From assembly GCA_024243835.1 (NCBI GenBank), contig JALPMN010000556.1:1-18515 (forward strand): a stretch of DNA of 18,515 nt. The letters are read 5' to 3'. The DNA is from Enteropsectra breve. Its lineage: Eukaryota > Microsporidia. Both the position numbers and the translations under genes were made by a program. Below, in pieces: positions 7,493 to 15,239 of this stretch (positions are counted from its first letter, which is position 1; the number at the start of each line of letters is the position of its first letter). The notes beneath the pieces were generated by a model. That model saw nothing but the letters and a program-made list of their open reading frames with translations. It had not been told where the DNA came from and searched no databases.

Positions 7493-8470
7493 ATGATTTA
7501 CAATATTAGACCCTGCACCTGGCTATTTGTACTAGGATTTATACCTGCCATTGCTAGTGAAATAGCAAATAACATGATCTTCCTCCCTCTAGATCGTACA
7601 TTTTTGAGATTTCAATTCCCTGAGCCCAGCGAAGTGACTGTTACACTATCAGAACTCAGCAGTAAAACACAACTTTCAGTAGAATTGGCGATTGTCGTGA
7701 CTGGCCAATATCGGGGCTGGGCGCCTGTGGTTCTCGGGGAGGAGATTTATTTCGGGGGTGAAGGCTTCTGCACAGAACCCCTGAAGGATTTTGTAGAAAA
7801 AGAAACTTCACTTAGAATTACTGTTCTATATCCAAGTGTTGCAGAAGTTTGTACTTATGAGTTCATGCCAGAAGGGAGTAAGCTGGTGCTGAAGTACTCA
7901 GATCGGCTTTCAGATTATAAAGCTGATTTAATGTGGGAATTTGGAGTAGGAGGCAAGCAGCTTAAGATGTTAGATTTCATGCCCCTCGACATCAAGTATG
8001 CAAAGATTAAAGTGCCGGAGCCCAGTGAGGTGAGTGTTAAACTTTATAAAAATGAAACAGACTCATCAAGAGATTATATTTTGTTCGTGTCGGGCAAATA
8101 TCGTGGCTGGGAGCCTGAGTTTAATGAATCTGGCCTGTCTTTTGGAGGCGAAGGGTACAGTGCACAAATTATGAAAGAAGTCATGTATGTACATATTCCG
8201 CAGAGCATCATTGTGCTATATCCTGATGTGGAAGAAGTGTTTATTTATTGGTTTGAGCCACTACACAATCAGCTTATACTTCGGAAAACAGAACGGAAAA
8301 AAGATCCATGTGTTCTTGTTACGCGGCTAGCCGCAGAACGGGCGAAACTGCTTCGAGTTGTCCCCAAAGGAACCCATAAATCCTCTAAAAGCTTGCCTAG
8401 TTTATATAGAAGAGCTAAATCATTTCTTTTAAACCCTAAAGGAAAAATAAATCAAGCACGAAAGGTATAA
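7493..8470 (+). CDS. Secreted two-repeat protein, family member A
   Basis: I do not recognise this family. The 325-residue product has a signal peptide (about 1-22, ending AIAS) and two copies of a roughly 105-residue repeat, at about 31-138 and 163-268. Each repeat begins with PLD and PEPSEV and carries ordered motifs: GQYRGW (71-76), FGGEGF (87-92), VLYPSV (111-116), and GKYRGW (201-206), FGGEGY (217-222), VLYPDV (241-246). The intervals between motifs (16 and 24) are identical in both repeats. The alternating hydrophobic pattern suggests beta strands. A 55-residue Lys/Arg-rich tail with no match in B or C follows. The start is the ATG at 7493: the frame is open upstream only to a TTG, and the ATG aligns with MMYG of B and C. 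The location is inferred to be secreted or surface. Confidence 0.85.
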   Translation: MIYNIRPCTWLFVLGFIPAIASEIANNMIFLPLDRTFLRFQFPEPSEVTVTLSELSSKTQLSVELAIVVTGQYRGWAPVVLGEEIYFGGEGFCTEPLKDFVEKETSLRITVLYPSVAEVCTYEFMPEGSKLVLKYSDRLSDYKADLMWEFGVGGKQLKMLDFMPLDIKYAKIKVPEPSEVSVKLYKNETDSSRDYILFVSGKYRGWEPEFNESGLSFGGEGYSAQIMKEVMYVHIPQSIIVLYPDVEEVFIYWFEPLHNQLILRKTERKKDPCVLVTRLAAERAKLLRVVPKGTHKSSKSLPSLYRRAKSFLLNPKGKINQARKV

Positions 8471-8653
8471 ACGCTTCTATGTATTGAGCATCCACATAAA
8501 GCTTATTAAAGGAGACTTCTAATATCAAAAAATGTGAAAAAATATAATAAAGAATTCATTTTATCTTTATCAGAAATAAAAAATTAAAATATGTTTGTTT
8601 TATATACTTTTTTAAAATTAATTGATTTTATGAATTTTAATGATTTGTTTTAA
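8471..8653. other. 3' flank of family gene A
   Basis: Very AT-rich with no coding frame or clear structure. Confidence 0.5.
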
Positions 8654-8744
8654 AGCTTTTGGCTAACAAGCCCCTTGGTTACTTAAAGCATCATCTTTAG
8701 GGGTCCTACCTCCCTTTGGGCGGTGCAGGGCTTAGAAAGAAGCT
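8654..8744. ncRNA. Putative structured RNA or DNA element between A and B
   Basis: A GC-richer island of about 91 bases in very AT-rich flanks that folds into a multi-branched shape. A closing helix pairs 8654-8660 with 8738-8744 (7 bp, one G.U). Hairpins are GGCT/AGCC (8661-8664/8669-8672, loop AACA), AAAG/CTTT (8685-8688/8695-8698) and ACC.CCC/GGG.GGT (8708-8714/8718-8724, one mismatch). An alternative long pairing joins 8668-8673 to 8728-8733. There is no Pol III T-run on either side and no promoter is evident, so the strand is unknown. It does not match any RNA class I know. Confidence 0.35.
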
Positions 8745-9234
8745 CCAGAAAAAACATAAAATACACACTTGACTTACTACAATATTATTGTAGCAATCAA
8801 TGCGTGTTTATCTCATTTTATACAATTGATGCAAATAATAGACAAGACAATGATTATGAGAAATGAATGGTTATTTTTATTGGAATAAGATCTGTGTGGA
8901 TAGCGAAATAAAGATCATCAGTCATTATTTAGTCGAGTTATTTTGAGACCAAAGTGAAAAATTCCATTTATGAATAAACTGGCGCTCTGCTTTATTTGTA
9001 TTTCAAAGAGTTTTTATGAACTTGCTTATCAAGCCTTCCATCAATCATTACATGTCTGCATGAAGTATTTAAATTAGAAAGCTGCAAATATGAGATCGCA
9101 TTCCCCTCCTAAAAATAAAAACCACAATTCGCCATGCTTCTTTCTCTTTTTCAAAGAAATTCATTCTTTTTGCTCAAGACAAATGCATTGAAAATTCCGC
9201 TCCAGATGCCTGTTGCATGATTGCCCATTTTTCG
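8745..9234. other. Intergenic between A and B
   Basis: No coding frame. It contains the palindrome CTACAATA-T-TATTGTAG (8777-8793). From about 9115 it shows patchy similarity to the region upstream of gene C, becoming clear at TGCCTGTTGC (from 9207). Confidence 0.55.
8777..8793. repeat. 17-base palindrome
   Basis: CTACAATA and TATTGTAG are exact reverse complements around one central base. Purpose unknown. Confidence 0.4.
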
Positions 9235-9302
9235 ATTGGTTTATAGAAAAAAAGGGGGATAAATTTACAATTGGCACAAAAATTTTCTAAAAATGCTATT
9301 GG
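9235..9302 (+). promoter_or_regulatory. Three ATTGG boxes and G5 run upstream of family gene B
   Basis: ATTGG occurs at 9235-9239, 9270-9274 and 9298-9302. GGGGG lies at 9254-9258 between the first two, followed by ATAAATTTAC. The same layout is present before gene C, and without the G5 run before gene A. Confidence 0.5.
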
Positions 9303-9340
9303 TTACTAAAAATATAAAAATTAAAATCAAAACCCACCAT

Positions 9341-9817
9341 ATGATGTACGGCATTAGATTAAGCGTCTGCTTGTTAGCATGGAGACTAATATCTGTAATC
9401 GCTGGTGTATCCGCAAATAATCATACTTACGCACCCCTTGATCCTACATTTTTAAACTATCAATTCCCAGTGCCTAGCGAGGTTAAGGTCTATAGAACAG
9501 AAGATAATAAAGTTAGCAGTTATAGTTTGTTTGTTTCTGGCAAATTTCGAGGCTGGATGCCGAAGTTTAAAGAATCAGCCTTGACTTTTGAAGGAGAAGG
9601 GTACAGAACATTTTTTCCAATACGAAAGTTAGCTGCAGGAATTCCAGTTCACGTCTCAGTCTTTTATCCTGATGTAGACGAACTTGTATTTTATCAATAC
9701 GAAATTAAAAACAATGAGCCTGTGCTCACGGCAATGACACGAAATTTAGATGCACATGCTAGAAGAATGGGGCAATCTGCTCAGCGTTACGAAATATATC
9801 AAATATCACCCATTTAG
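9341..9817 (+). CDS. Secreted one-repeat protein, family member B
   Basis: A 158-residue product with a signal peptide (about 1-22, MMYG start) and a single family repeat carrying GKFRGW (67-72), FEGEGY (83-88) and VFYPDV (107-112), at the same 16/24 intervals as A. Up to about residue 50 (PLDPTFLNYQFP) it matches the start of repeat 1 of A; after that (SYSLFVSGKFRGW, KESAL, GEGYR) it matches repeat 2. It therefore looks like an in-frame fusion of the head of repeat 1 to the body of repeat 2. Gly88 of the FGGEGY motif in the family is Glu here. An ATG at 9293 would add 16 basic residues before the signal peptide; the ATG at 9341 is preferred because A has only that one. The function is unknown. 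Confidence 0.8.
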   Translation: MMYGIRLSVCLLAWRLISVIAGVSANNHTYAPLDPTFLNYQFPVPSEVKVYRTEDNKVSSYSLFVSGKFRGWMPKFKESALTFEGEGYRTFFPIRKLAAGIPVHVSVFYPDVDELVFYQYEIKNNEPVLTAMTRNLDAHARRMGQSAQRYEIYQISPI

Positions 9818-10010
9818 AGCATGCCCCAAAATAATCGGTATTAAGCTGATTATTTCTGAAGAGAACCGTCACGATATCTGCCTAAAGAATTCTAAACAGT
9901 TGCCAAATCTATGAATTTTATTGAGTAGTAGAAGCAAAATAAGTCTTTACACGTAAAAGCTCATTTTAATTCGTAGATTTACATCTGTTCCAATTCTATA
10001 AATATTCTTC

Positions 10011-10240
10011 TTGTTGAGAGGAATAAGAAAGGATGTAAGGCTTTTGATTCATTTATTGCAAGTTTGAAGATTAAAATGGTTACCTTTAGTTTTATTCGTA
10101 TGTTTTAATAGAAATATTTCTTAATAAAAAACAACTAATCTAATATCAAAATAAACAAAGCGTGTTTATATGTGATGATTTTTAATATTTTATAAAATAG
10201 TAAAAAGTCTGATGCCATCAGAAAATATTTTTATTTAAAC
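10011..10240. repeat. Duplicated 3' flank, block 1 (B copy)
   Basis: Resembles 12765-12993 downstream of gene C. Examples are GATTCATTTATT followed by GATTAAAATGGTTA and TTTAGTTTTATT, then AATAAACAA and GTTTATATGTGA. Together with the genes this shows that B and C arose by a segmental duplication that included flanking DNA. Confidence 0.65.
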
Positions 10241-10514
10241 TTGTTATGATGCCAAAATAAAATTTTTTACCTACCGCAATGGTTTATCAGCATGACAACA
10301 TGCCATACCGTATTGGCGAAACAGAAAATAAATCATTTGATAACTGTAGACGAATGTAAATGTTTTGAATATTTTATTTGATTATCGTCTCTGGCCATCC
10401 CCAGATATTCTCAATGTTTTAAATACGTGAGTATTAGTGATTTGATCACTAATACACATCAAATGGGCTTGATAAGGAGTGGCACAAGCCTCTCCTGGCC
10501 AGAATAACAAAACT
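10241..10514. other. Extra segment in the B flank, absent from the C flank
   Basis: Block 1 and block 2 of the duplicated flank are contiguous in C (about 12993/12998) but separated by about 270 bases here. The segment has no coding frame, no evident terminal inverted repeats and no target-site duplication. It contains the structured element at 10390-10503. It is either an insertion in B or a deletion in C. Confidence 0.5.
10390..10503. ncRNA. Putative structured RNA or DNA element in the B flank
   Basis: TCTGGCCA (10390-10397) pairs exactly with TGGCCAGA (10496-10503), enclosing two strong hairpins. One has an 11-bp perfect stem at 10431-10441/10445-10455 with a three-base loop TTG. The other, at 10476-10495, is GGAG-T-GGC/GCC-T-CTCC around loop ACAA. 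A T5 run follows at 10530-10534, but it also exists in the C flank, which lacks the element. No known RNA class was recognised and the strand is not determined. Confidence 0.4.
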
Positions 10515-10620
10515 ACTATCTGAAACGAGTTTTTAACAACTTATTCTAATGAAATAGAGGATTTTTATTTTTAATATTGTCCGTATACAATCAGCACCTT
10601 ATTACTTCCTTGATATAATC
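10515..10620. repeat. Duplicated 3' flank, block 2 (B copy)
   Basis: Matches 12998-13104 after gene C: TATCTGAAAC followed by a T-run, TATTGTCC, TATA and TTCCTTGATAT occur in the same order. Confidence 0.6.
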
Positions 10621-11506
10621 ATACATGCTAAAATTTTGTTAATTCAAGTTGGATAAATAAGGTAGTTTATCGAACGAGTTGTTCTCTAAATATTATCATT
10701 TAATTTTTTATTGCCGTTATTAAACATGGGTAAAAACTGCGTAAAGTTTTAAGAAGTCTTTTTGTACATATCGACACAGTTAATTAAATTACGTGCGCCA
10801 TTGTGGCCCCTGCCAAAAATATAGGCAAGGCATCTTGCGTTTAAACATAAAAGCGCAACACTCGTAGTGAGTCGTGCATTGCTCATTAACACGACCTTAA
10901 AAATCTTATATTATGTAGCCTAAAATTGGCTATTGTTTCATTGATTTTTTAAAATAAAGCGGTATTTTTGTGTTTGAGCTAATGCATTGGTGTCTCTGCG
11001 TGCCTACAAAAATTAAAAAAAAAGAAATTGTTAGCAAAATTAAAAGCTTAAAAAATCATCATGAATTTTAATCTACTTGCCGCAATCAAAAGAACATCAT
11101 GGCATTGCTTTCTTAATTTTATAACACATGGCCCTTTGGAGGTTTATAAACTAACTTCAGTGGCTTGTTTTGTTTTTAGCTGAATGAAGCCTCGAAAAAT
11201 AGAAAGAGGAAAATTGCGGAGTAATAAAACTATAAAAGAAAAACATATTAATGACCCTTGAAAATGAATGACCCGTTCTTAGCAAGTGATTTTTATTAGG
11301 AGTCATTTGTTTAAGGGCTGGAAGGAAAGAATAAAGAGGCGGACAACTCGGCGCATGACAAACTGCATACCCAACTAAATGCTCTTTGCCTAAAAAAGAC
11401 ACTGCAAATACACAATTCTCCTTGTTCATTTTAAAATAAATCCATTTTTCTTGTTCAAGATGAATGCTATAAATCAACAATATCCACCTCAGATGCCTGT
11501 TGCACG

Positions 11507-11573
11507 ATTGGCTAAATGAAAAAAGGGGGATAAATTTACTATTGGCACACAATTTTTCTAAAAATGCTATTGG
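11507..11573 (+). promoter_or_regulatory. Three ATTGG boxes and G5 run upstream of family gene C
   Basis: ATTGG occurs at 11507-11511, 11541-11545 and 11569-11573, with GGGGG at 11525-11529 followed by ATAAATTTAC. Spacing and order match gene B almost exactly. Confidence 0.5.
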
Positions 11574-11611
11574 TTACTAAAAATATAAATATTAAAATCA
11601 AAACTCACCAT

Positions 11612-12535
11612 ATGATGTACGGCTTTAGACTAAGCGCCTGCTTGTTAGCATTGAGACTAATACCTGCAATCGCAGGAGAAATAAGAAAAAAGGCTTACAT
11701 CCCCCTTGATTTTACATTTATTGGATATGATTTCTCAGAGCCTCAAAATGTGAGTGTTACACTGTCAAAACTCAAAGATGAATCAGATATGTGTAGAGAA
11801 TATACGCTTGTTGTGACAGGCCAATATCGGGGGTGGGAACCCGTCGTTCTCGGAGAAGATGTATATTTTGGAGGTGAAGGATACAGCACAGAACCACTGA
11901 AAAATCTTGCTAAAAAGAATACTCCCCTTATAATTAAGGTTTTATATCCTAATGTAAACGAAATTTGTTCTTATACATTTTTACCTCAGGGGGATGAGTT
12001 TGTTTTAAAGAGACACGATCGGCATCTGAATTCAAATGATAGCAGTTTGTGGACATCTGGGAAAGACGGAAAAGAACTCAAGATGCTAGATTCCATGCCA
12101 CTTGATCTTAAGTATTTGAAAAATGAATTCCCAGAATCCAATGAGGTGAGTGTTTCTCTATCAACAACCAAGGACTCAAGCGGGCCTTCAAGACTTTACA
12201 TTTTTATTGTAACTGGAAAATATATGGGCTGGGAACCAAAAGTTAAGGGTTTGAGACTCACTTTTGGAAGCGACGAGCGTCTTACAGAACCGATAGATAT
12301 GTTTTCTATTACAAAGGAAACTATTTCATTGACAATTAAAGTTCTATACCCGGATGTAGAAGAAACATGCTTTTATTACTATAAACCTATAAATGGCAGG
12401 ATGATACTTGATAGTAAAGAGAGACGCAAAGATTCCATCGACATGGAAATGGTGAATTTATTAAACAAATCACAACCTCTTCGATTGCTAAATTTTACGC
12501 AGTTACCTCAAGAAATTCCCTATGACCAGTTTTAA
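11612..12535 (+). CDS. Secreted two-repeat protein, family member C
   Basis: A 307-residue product of the same unrecognised family. Signal peptide about 1-22 (AIAG end), repeat 1 about 29-137 with GQYRGW (70-75), FGGEGY (86-91) and VLYPNV (110-115), then a linker containing the KMLDSMPLD block shared with A, and repeat 2 about 162-271. Repeat 2 is degraded: GKYMGW (202-207), FGSDER (218-223) where FGGEGY should be, and VLYPDV (244-249) at an interval of 26 instead of 24. The tail differs from that of A. The start at 11612 aligns with the only ATG of A; an ATG at 11564 would add 16 basic residues. Upstream DNA is very close to that of B, so B and C are recent relatives although their domain counts differ. 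Confidence 0.83.
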   Translation: MMYGFRLSACLLALRLIPAIAGEIRKKAYIPLDFTFIGYDFSEPQNVSVTLSKLKDESDMCREYTLVVTGQYRGWEPVVLGEDVYFGGEGYSTEPLKNLAKKNTPLIIKVLYPNVNEICSYTFLPQGDEFVLKRHDRHLNSNDSSLWTSGKDGKELKMLDSMPLDLKYLKNEFPESNEVSVSLSTTKDSSGPSRLYIFIVTGKYMGWEPKVKGLRLTFGSDERLTEPIDMFSITKETISLTIKVLYPDVEETCFYYYKPINGRMILDSKERRKDSIDMEMVNLLNKSQPLRLLNFTQLPQEIPYDQF

Positions 12536-13225
12536 ATGCAGTAAGCATGCGCTTGGCCTGATGAATTCTTTAAGTTGGCAAAATGCTATAAATAAAAACC
12601 AAATACCTAAAGCATATAGTGGATTTATTGAGCATAAATGACTTATACCGATCAATTATTCTAAAATTATTTAAGGGAAGAAAACAGAGTTTTGAGAAAT
12701 TATGAGAACATAGAACTAAAGCTATGGTACAGAAGAAGGTTTTCCAAATTATAAAAAACTTCTTTTAAAGAGGAAATAATGAAGGAATATTAGAGCTTTG
12801 ATTCATTTATTTACGAAAGCCTTAAGATTAAAATGGTTATCTTTAGTTTTATTTATGTATTTCAATCTGTGGTTTTTTTAATCATAGCTGAACTAATATT
12901 AAAATAAACAAGATGCGTTTATATGTGACAATTTTAAATGTTTTATAAAATGGTAAATAGTTTGATACACGTAAGAAAATGTTTATCATTTAAATTAATA
13001 TCTGAAACCAGATTTTTAAAACTAATTTTAATGAGACAGAGACATACTTAGTTTTATTATTGTCCATATAATATTTGCACTTTGCCATTTCCTTGATATC
13101 ACCAATTAAGCTTAATTATATTCCTACAAATTTATAAAATTTTACCCAAAACCCTCTATTTATATGATGTTTCAATCAAAAATCAATTTAATTTCAACTA
13201 TAAAAGCAATTCTCATTGTTATGAA
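12536..13225. other. Intergenic between C and pseudo-USP
   Basis: No coding frame. It contains the duplicated 3' flank blocks shared with gene B (about 12765-12993 and 12998-13104). CCC runs near 13144-13152 are about 75 bases before the next ATG, too far to be a start-proximal motif. Confidence 0.6.
12765..13104. repeat. Duplicated 3' flank (C copy, uninterrupted)
   Basis: Counterpart of 10011-10240 plus 10515-10620. Here the two blocks are joined at about 12993-12998, defining the boundaries of the extra segment in the B flank. Confidence 0.6.
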
Positions 13226-14362
13226 ATGCAAATGCATTTTATATTTGGCCTGATCTCCACTGTATTTTGCTTTGATTTGCCAGTTATTCCCGGAATTTCA
13301 TCATCAGAACTGATTTATCTCATCTCATTACTGAACTCTAATTTCGGCAACAACATGTTCGGCACAGTGCTCCCATCCGTGGAGTCTAGAAAGATTGAGC
13401 CTGTCCCTCCAACACCGCCTACACCGCCTACTCCACCAACGCCGCCTACTCCACCAACACCGCCAACGCCACCAACACCACCAACACCACCAACACCCTC
13501 TCTATGCCCATGCCTGTTCGGAGCAGAAACTCCAGTCATTGAGCCACGCATCTTGCGCTCCACCAGTGATACACAAGACACAGTGAGCATTGGCCTGCAG
13601 TTTCTTCTCTCAATACCTGAATTTGCTTATTACTATCAAACCACTAACTGGGATGCAGTGGAACATCCAGTATCAAGCGCCTTTAATAACATCATCAAAA
13701 GCTACAATGGTGGGAAGAATGAAGTCAGTGTAAGTAAAATGATGTCGTTCTCCAGCAAAAAGTCTGCTGCTCAAACCCCCATTTCGTTCGTAAAGAATTT
13801 ATTTGAAATGCTAAGAAACGAAAACAGCTGGGTATTTGAGAAGTTCCCTGAAATTTATTCAACAAGATATTATTCCAAGACAAGCAAAAATGAAAACAAC
13901 TTTGTAGCCGATGAGACCCATGTAACAGTTGACCACAGCAGTGGAGACCTGCAAACAGGGCTTACTGAGTATTTCCAGAACAAAATAGACTCAGGAAATA
14001 CAGTGGAACTCCCAATTTATCTTGCTGTTGAAATAAACAGGAACATTCCACAGTTTGTATCTATTAGCGATACATCGCTACAAACACTTTCTGCTGACAC
14101 AAAGGCAACCACTTCATTTAATATTTCCAGCACAATTGTCATAGAAACAGAGGAGTCTAATGTTGCATACGAAATTGTTGGAATCATCGCCCACGATGGA
14201 GCATCATACGAAGAAGGACATTTCTACGGCATCTTTAAAAAGCACGATAATTTTGTCATTTACAATAAGAATAGCCTTGGCACAGCTGATGATTTAGCTT
14301 CGATAAAAAATATTGGTGCAGAAGCCATAGGGGTGCTTTTAAAACGCAAAGAGAAAGACTGA
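13226..14362 (+). CDS. Secreted USP-like pseudoenzyme with (PPT)10 linker
   Basis: A 378-residue protein with a signal peptide (1-15), a short segment, ten exact Pro-Pro-Thr repeats (61-90), a CPC motif (94-96) and a C-terminal domain (about 105-372) that follows the USP deubiquitinase fold. The helix after the Cys box is present (GLQFLLSIPEF, 123-133; compare AVQALISVPEL in the USP at 15894), as is the equivalent of the QDGSEF helix (ISFVKNLFEML) and the His box (VGIIAHDG ... EEGHF, His332). The catalytic Cys is missing: Asp118 aligns with it, Asn-Asp after the His box is Asn347-Lys348, and the QD of the QDGSEF helix is lost. It is thus predicted to be inactive but may still bind ubiquitin-like partners. 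Its active paralogue lies beyond rpiA. There is no CCC motif near the ATG. Not a broken gene: the frame is intact. Confidence 0.7.
   Translation: MQMHFIFGLISTVFCFDLPVIPGISSSELIYLISLLNSNFGNNMFGTVLPSVESRKIEPVPPTPPTPPTPPTPPTPPTPPTPPTPPTPPTPSLCPCLFGAETPVIEPRILRSTSDTQDTVSIGLQFLLSIPEFAYYYQTTNWDAVEHPVSSAFNNIIKSYNGGKNEVSVSKMMSFSSKKSAAQTPISFVKNLFEMLRNENSWVFEKFPEIYSTRYYSKTSKNENNFVADETHVTVDHSSGDLQTGLTEYFQNKIDSGNTVELPIYLAVEINRNIPQFVSISDTSLQTLSADTKATTSFNISSTIVIETEESNVAYEIVGIIAHDGASYEEGHFYGIFKKHDNFVIYNKNSLGTADDLASIKNIGAEAIGVLLKRKEKD
13406..13495 (+). repeat. Ten 9-base units coding Pro-Pro-Thr
   Basis: Units are CCN-CCN-ACN. The early units vary at third positions (CCTCCAACA, CCGCCTACA, CCGCCTACT) and the last three are identical (CCACCAACA), so the tract is partly old and held at the protein level, with recent growth at its 3' end. 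Thr-rich proline tracts are candidates for O-mannosylation and act as stiff spacers. Confidence 0.9.
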
Positions 14363-14471
14363 AACGCATGCAAATAAAATATTGTTTACAAATCAACGAG
14401 TATCGTTGAATTTTAGTAATAAGATTTAATAAAAACAGGTATTTAAGTTTAAAAAATTATCAAGTCATTAT

Positions 14472-15239
14472 TTAATCCGACTCCTCACTTGGGTCCATCT
14501 CTTCGATGATTATTTGGCCCTTGTTTTCAAAAAAACCGTGCTCCACTACCCCAGTGATCTTCTTACAGTTTTCAAGGAACTCCCTGTTGTACTCTACATC
14601 TACAATCATATTCCCCAGATCCGTTATAAACGGCAATGCACCGTTTATTTTTCTTAGTTTATAGTTTAAATTGTGGCTCTTTACCTGGCAGCAAAAATAC
14701 GAAAAGCTGGGCTTTATTATTTCCACGGGCACATAAAGGCCCTCGAAATTTGCAGTGTATTTGGAGCTCTCCGCGATAATGACAATCTTCTTTGTCATAG
14801 CAGCAAGAAGCTTCTCCTGGGTCATTGCGCCACCACCTCCTTTTATGAGATCGCCACGAGCATTGTAGTAATCCGTGCTGTCAAAATACACATCGATCTC
14901 ATTTACGTTCATTGGGCTTGTTGGGCCGGCACCCGCTAGGTTCAGTTTCTCAACAAGCTCCATGATACCTTTGCTTTCGCTCAAGCTTTCATTATCATTA
15001 ATTTCAATTCCTGTCATCTCAGATTCTGAATATCTCGCTGACTTTTGTTTTAAGCTTTTATATTTAAACTTGTCTAACGGAATTTTCGAAATATGCGCCA
15101 GAAATAGCTCGCTTTGTGTGCTCGACGGAATGTATGTTTTGTCGGCAGTCAATACCGTCGAAAACTTCTCCATGGTCTTTCCGGTCCCGATTCCCACTAT
15201 TTTCGCATCGTGTGCATATTTATCGAAAATATTTTCCAT
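14472..15239 (-). CDS. rpiA: Ribose-5-phosphate isomerase A
   Basis: Interconverts ribose 5-phosphate and ribulose 5-phosphate in the non-oxidative pentose phosphate pathway, in the cytosol. The 255-residue protein shows the family order: VGIGTGKT (15-22), IPSSTQS (37-43), the DGAD-type site as DSTD (Asp120 and Asp123), LIKGGGGAMTQEK (131-143, catalytic Lys133 and Glu142), AESSKYT (156-162) and TDLGNMIVD (206-214). All residues equivalent to the E. coli catalytic Asp81, Asp84, Lys94 and Glu103 are kept, so activity is expected. Residues 58-110 include an acidic, Ser-rich insertion not seen in bacterial RpiA. The start is the ATG at 15239, with CC directly before it. It is the only clear housekeeping gene in the right part and sits antisense between the two USP-like genes. 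The bacterial symbol is used; the fungal equivalent is RKI1. Confidence 0.93.
   Translation of the reverse strand: MENIFDKYAHDAKIVGIGTGKTMEKFSTVLTADKTYIPSSTQSELFLAHISKIPLDKFKYKSLKQKSARYSESEMTGIEINDNESLSESKGIMELVEKLNLAGAGPTSPMNVNEIDVYFDSTDYYNARGDLIKGGGGAMTQEKLLAAMTKKIVIIAESSKYTANFEGLYVPVEIIKPSFSYFCCQVKSHNLNYKLRKINGALPFITDLGNMIVDVEYNREFLENCKKITGVVEHGFFENKGQIIIEEMDPSEESD

Larger units (their letters stand above)
9818..11506. other. Long intergenic region between B and C
   Basis: About 1.7 kb with no supported coding gene. It contains the 3' flank of B (similar to the 3' flank of C at about 10011-10240 and 10515-10620), an extra segment of about 270 bases between those two blocks, and from about 11395 the start of the duplicated upstream region of C. 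A minus-strand open frame across 11157-11552 has no ATG at its start and is not conserved in the matching B region. Confidence 0.55.

Noticed and set aside
10241..10514. Transposable element
   Set aside because: No transposase frame, terminal inverted repeats or target-site duplication could be found, so only an unexplained extra segment is reported.
11157..11552. Minus-strand 131-codon open frame upstream of gene C
   Set aside because: It begins with a non-ATG codon, overlaps the duplicated promoter region of C, and the matching region before gene B has indels that break it.
13406..13495. CRISPR-like or satellite array
   Set aside because: The 9-base units have no spacers, stay in frame and encode PPT inside a gene.
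13315..13590. Minus-strand frame rich in Gly-Gly-Val
   Set aside because: It is the antisense reading of the PPT repeat inside the pseudo-USP gene.
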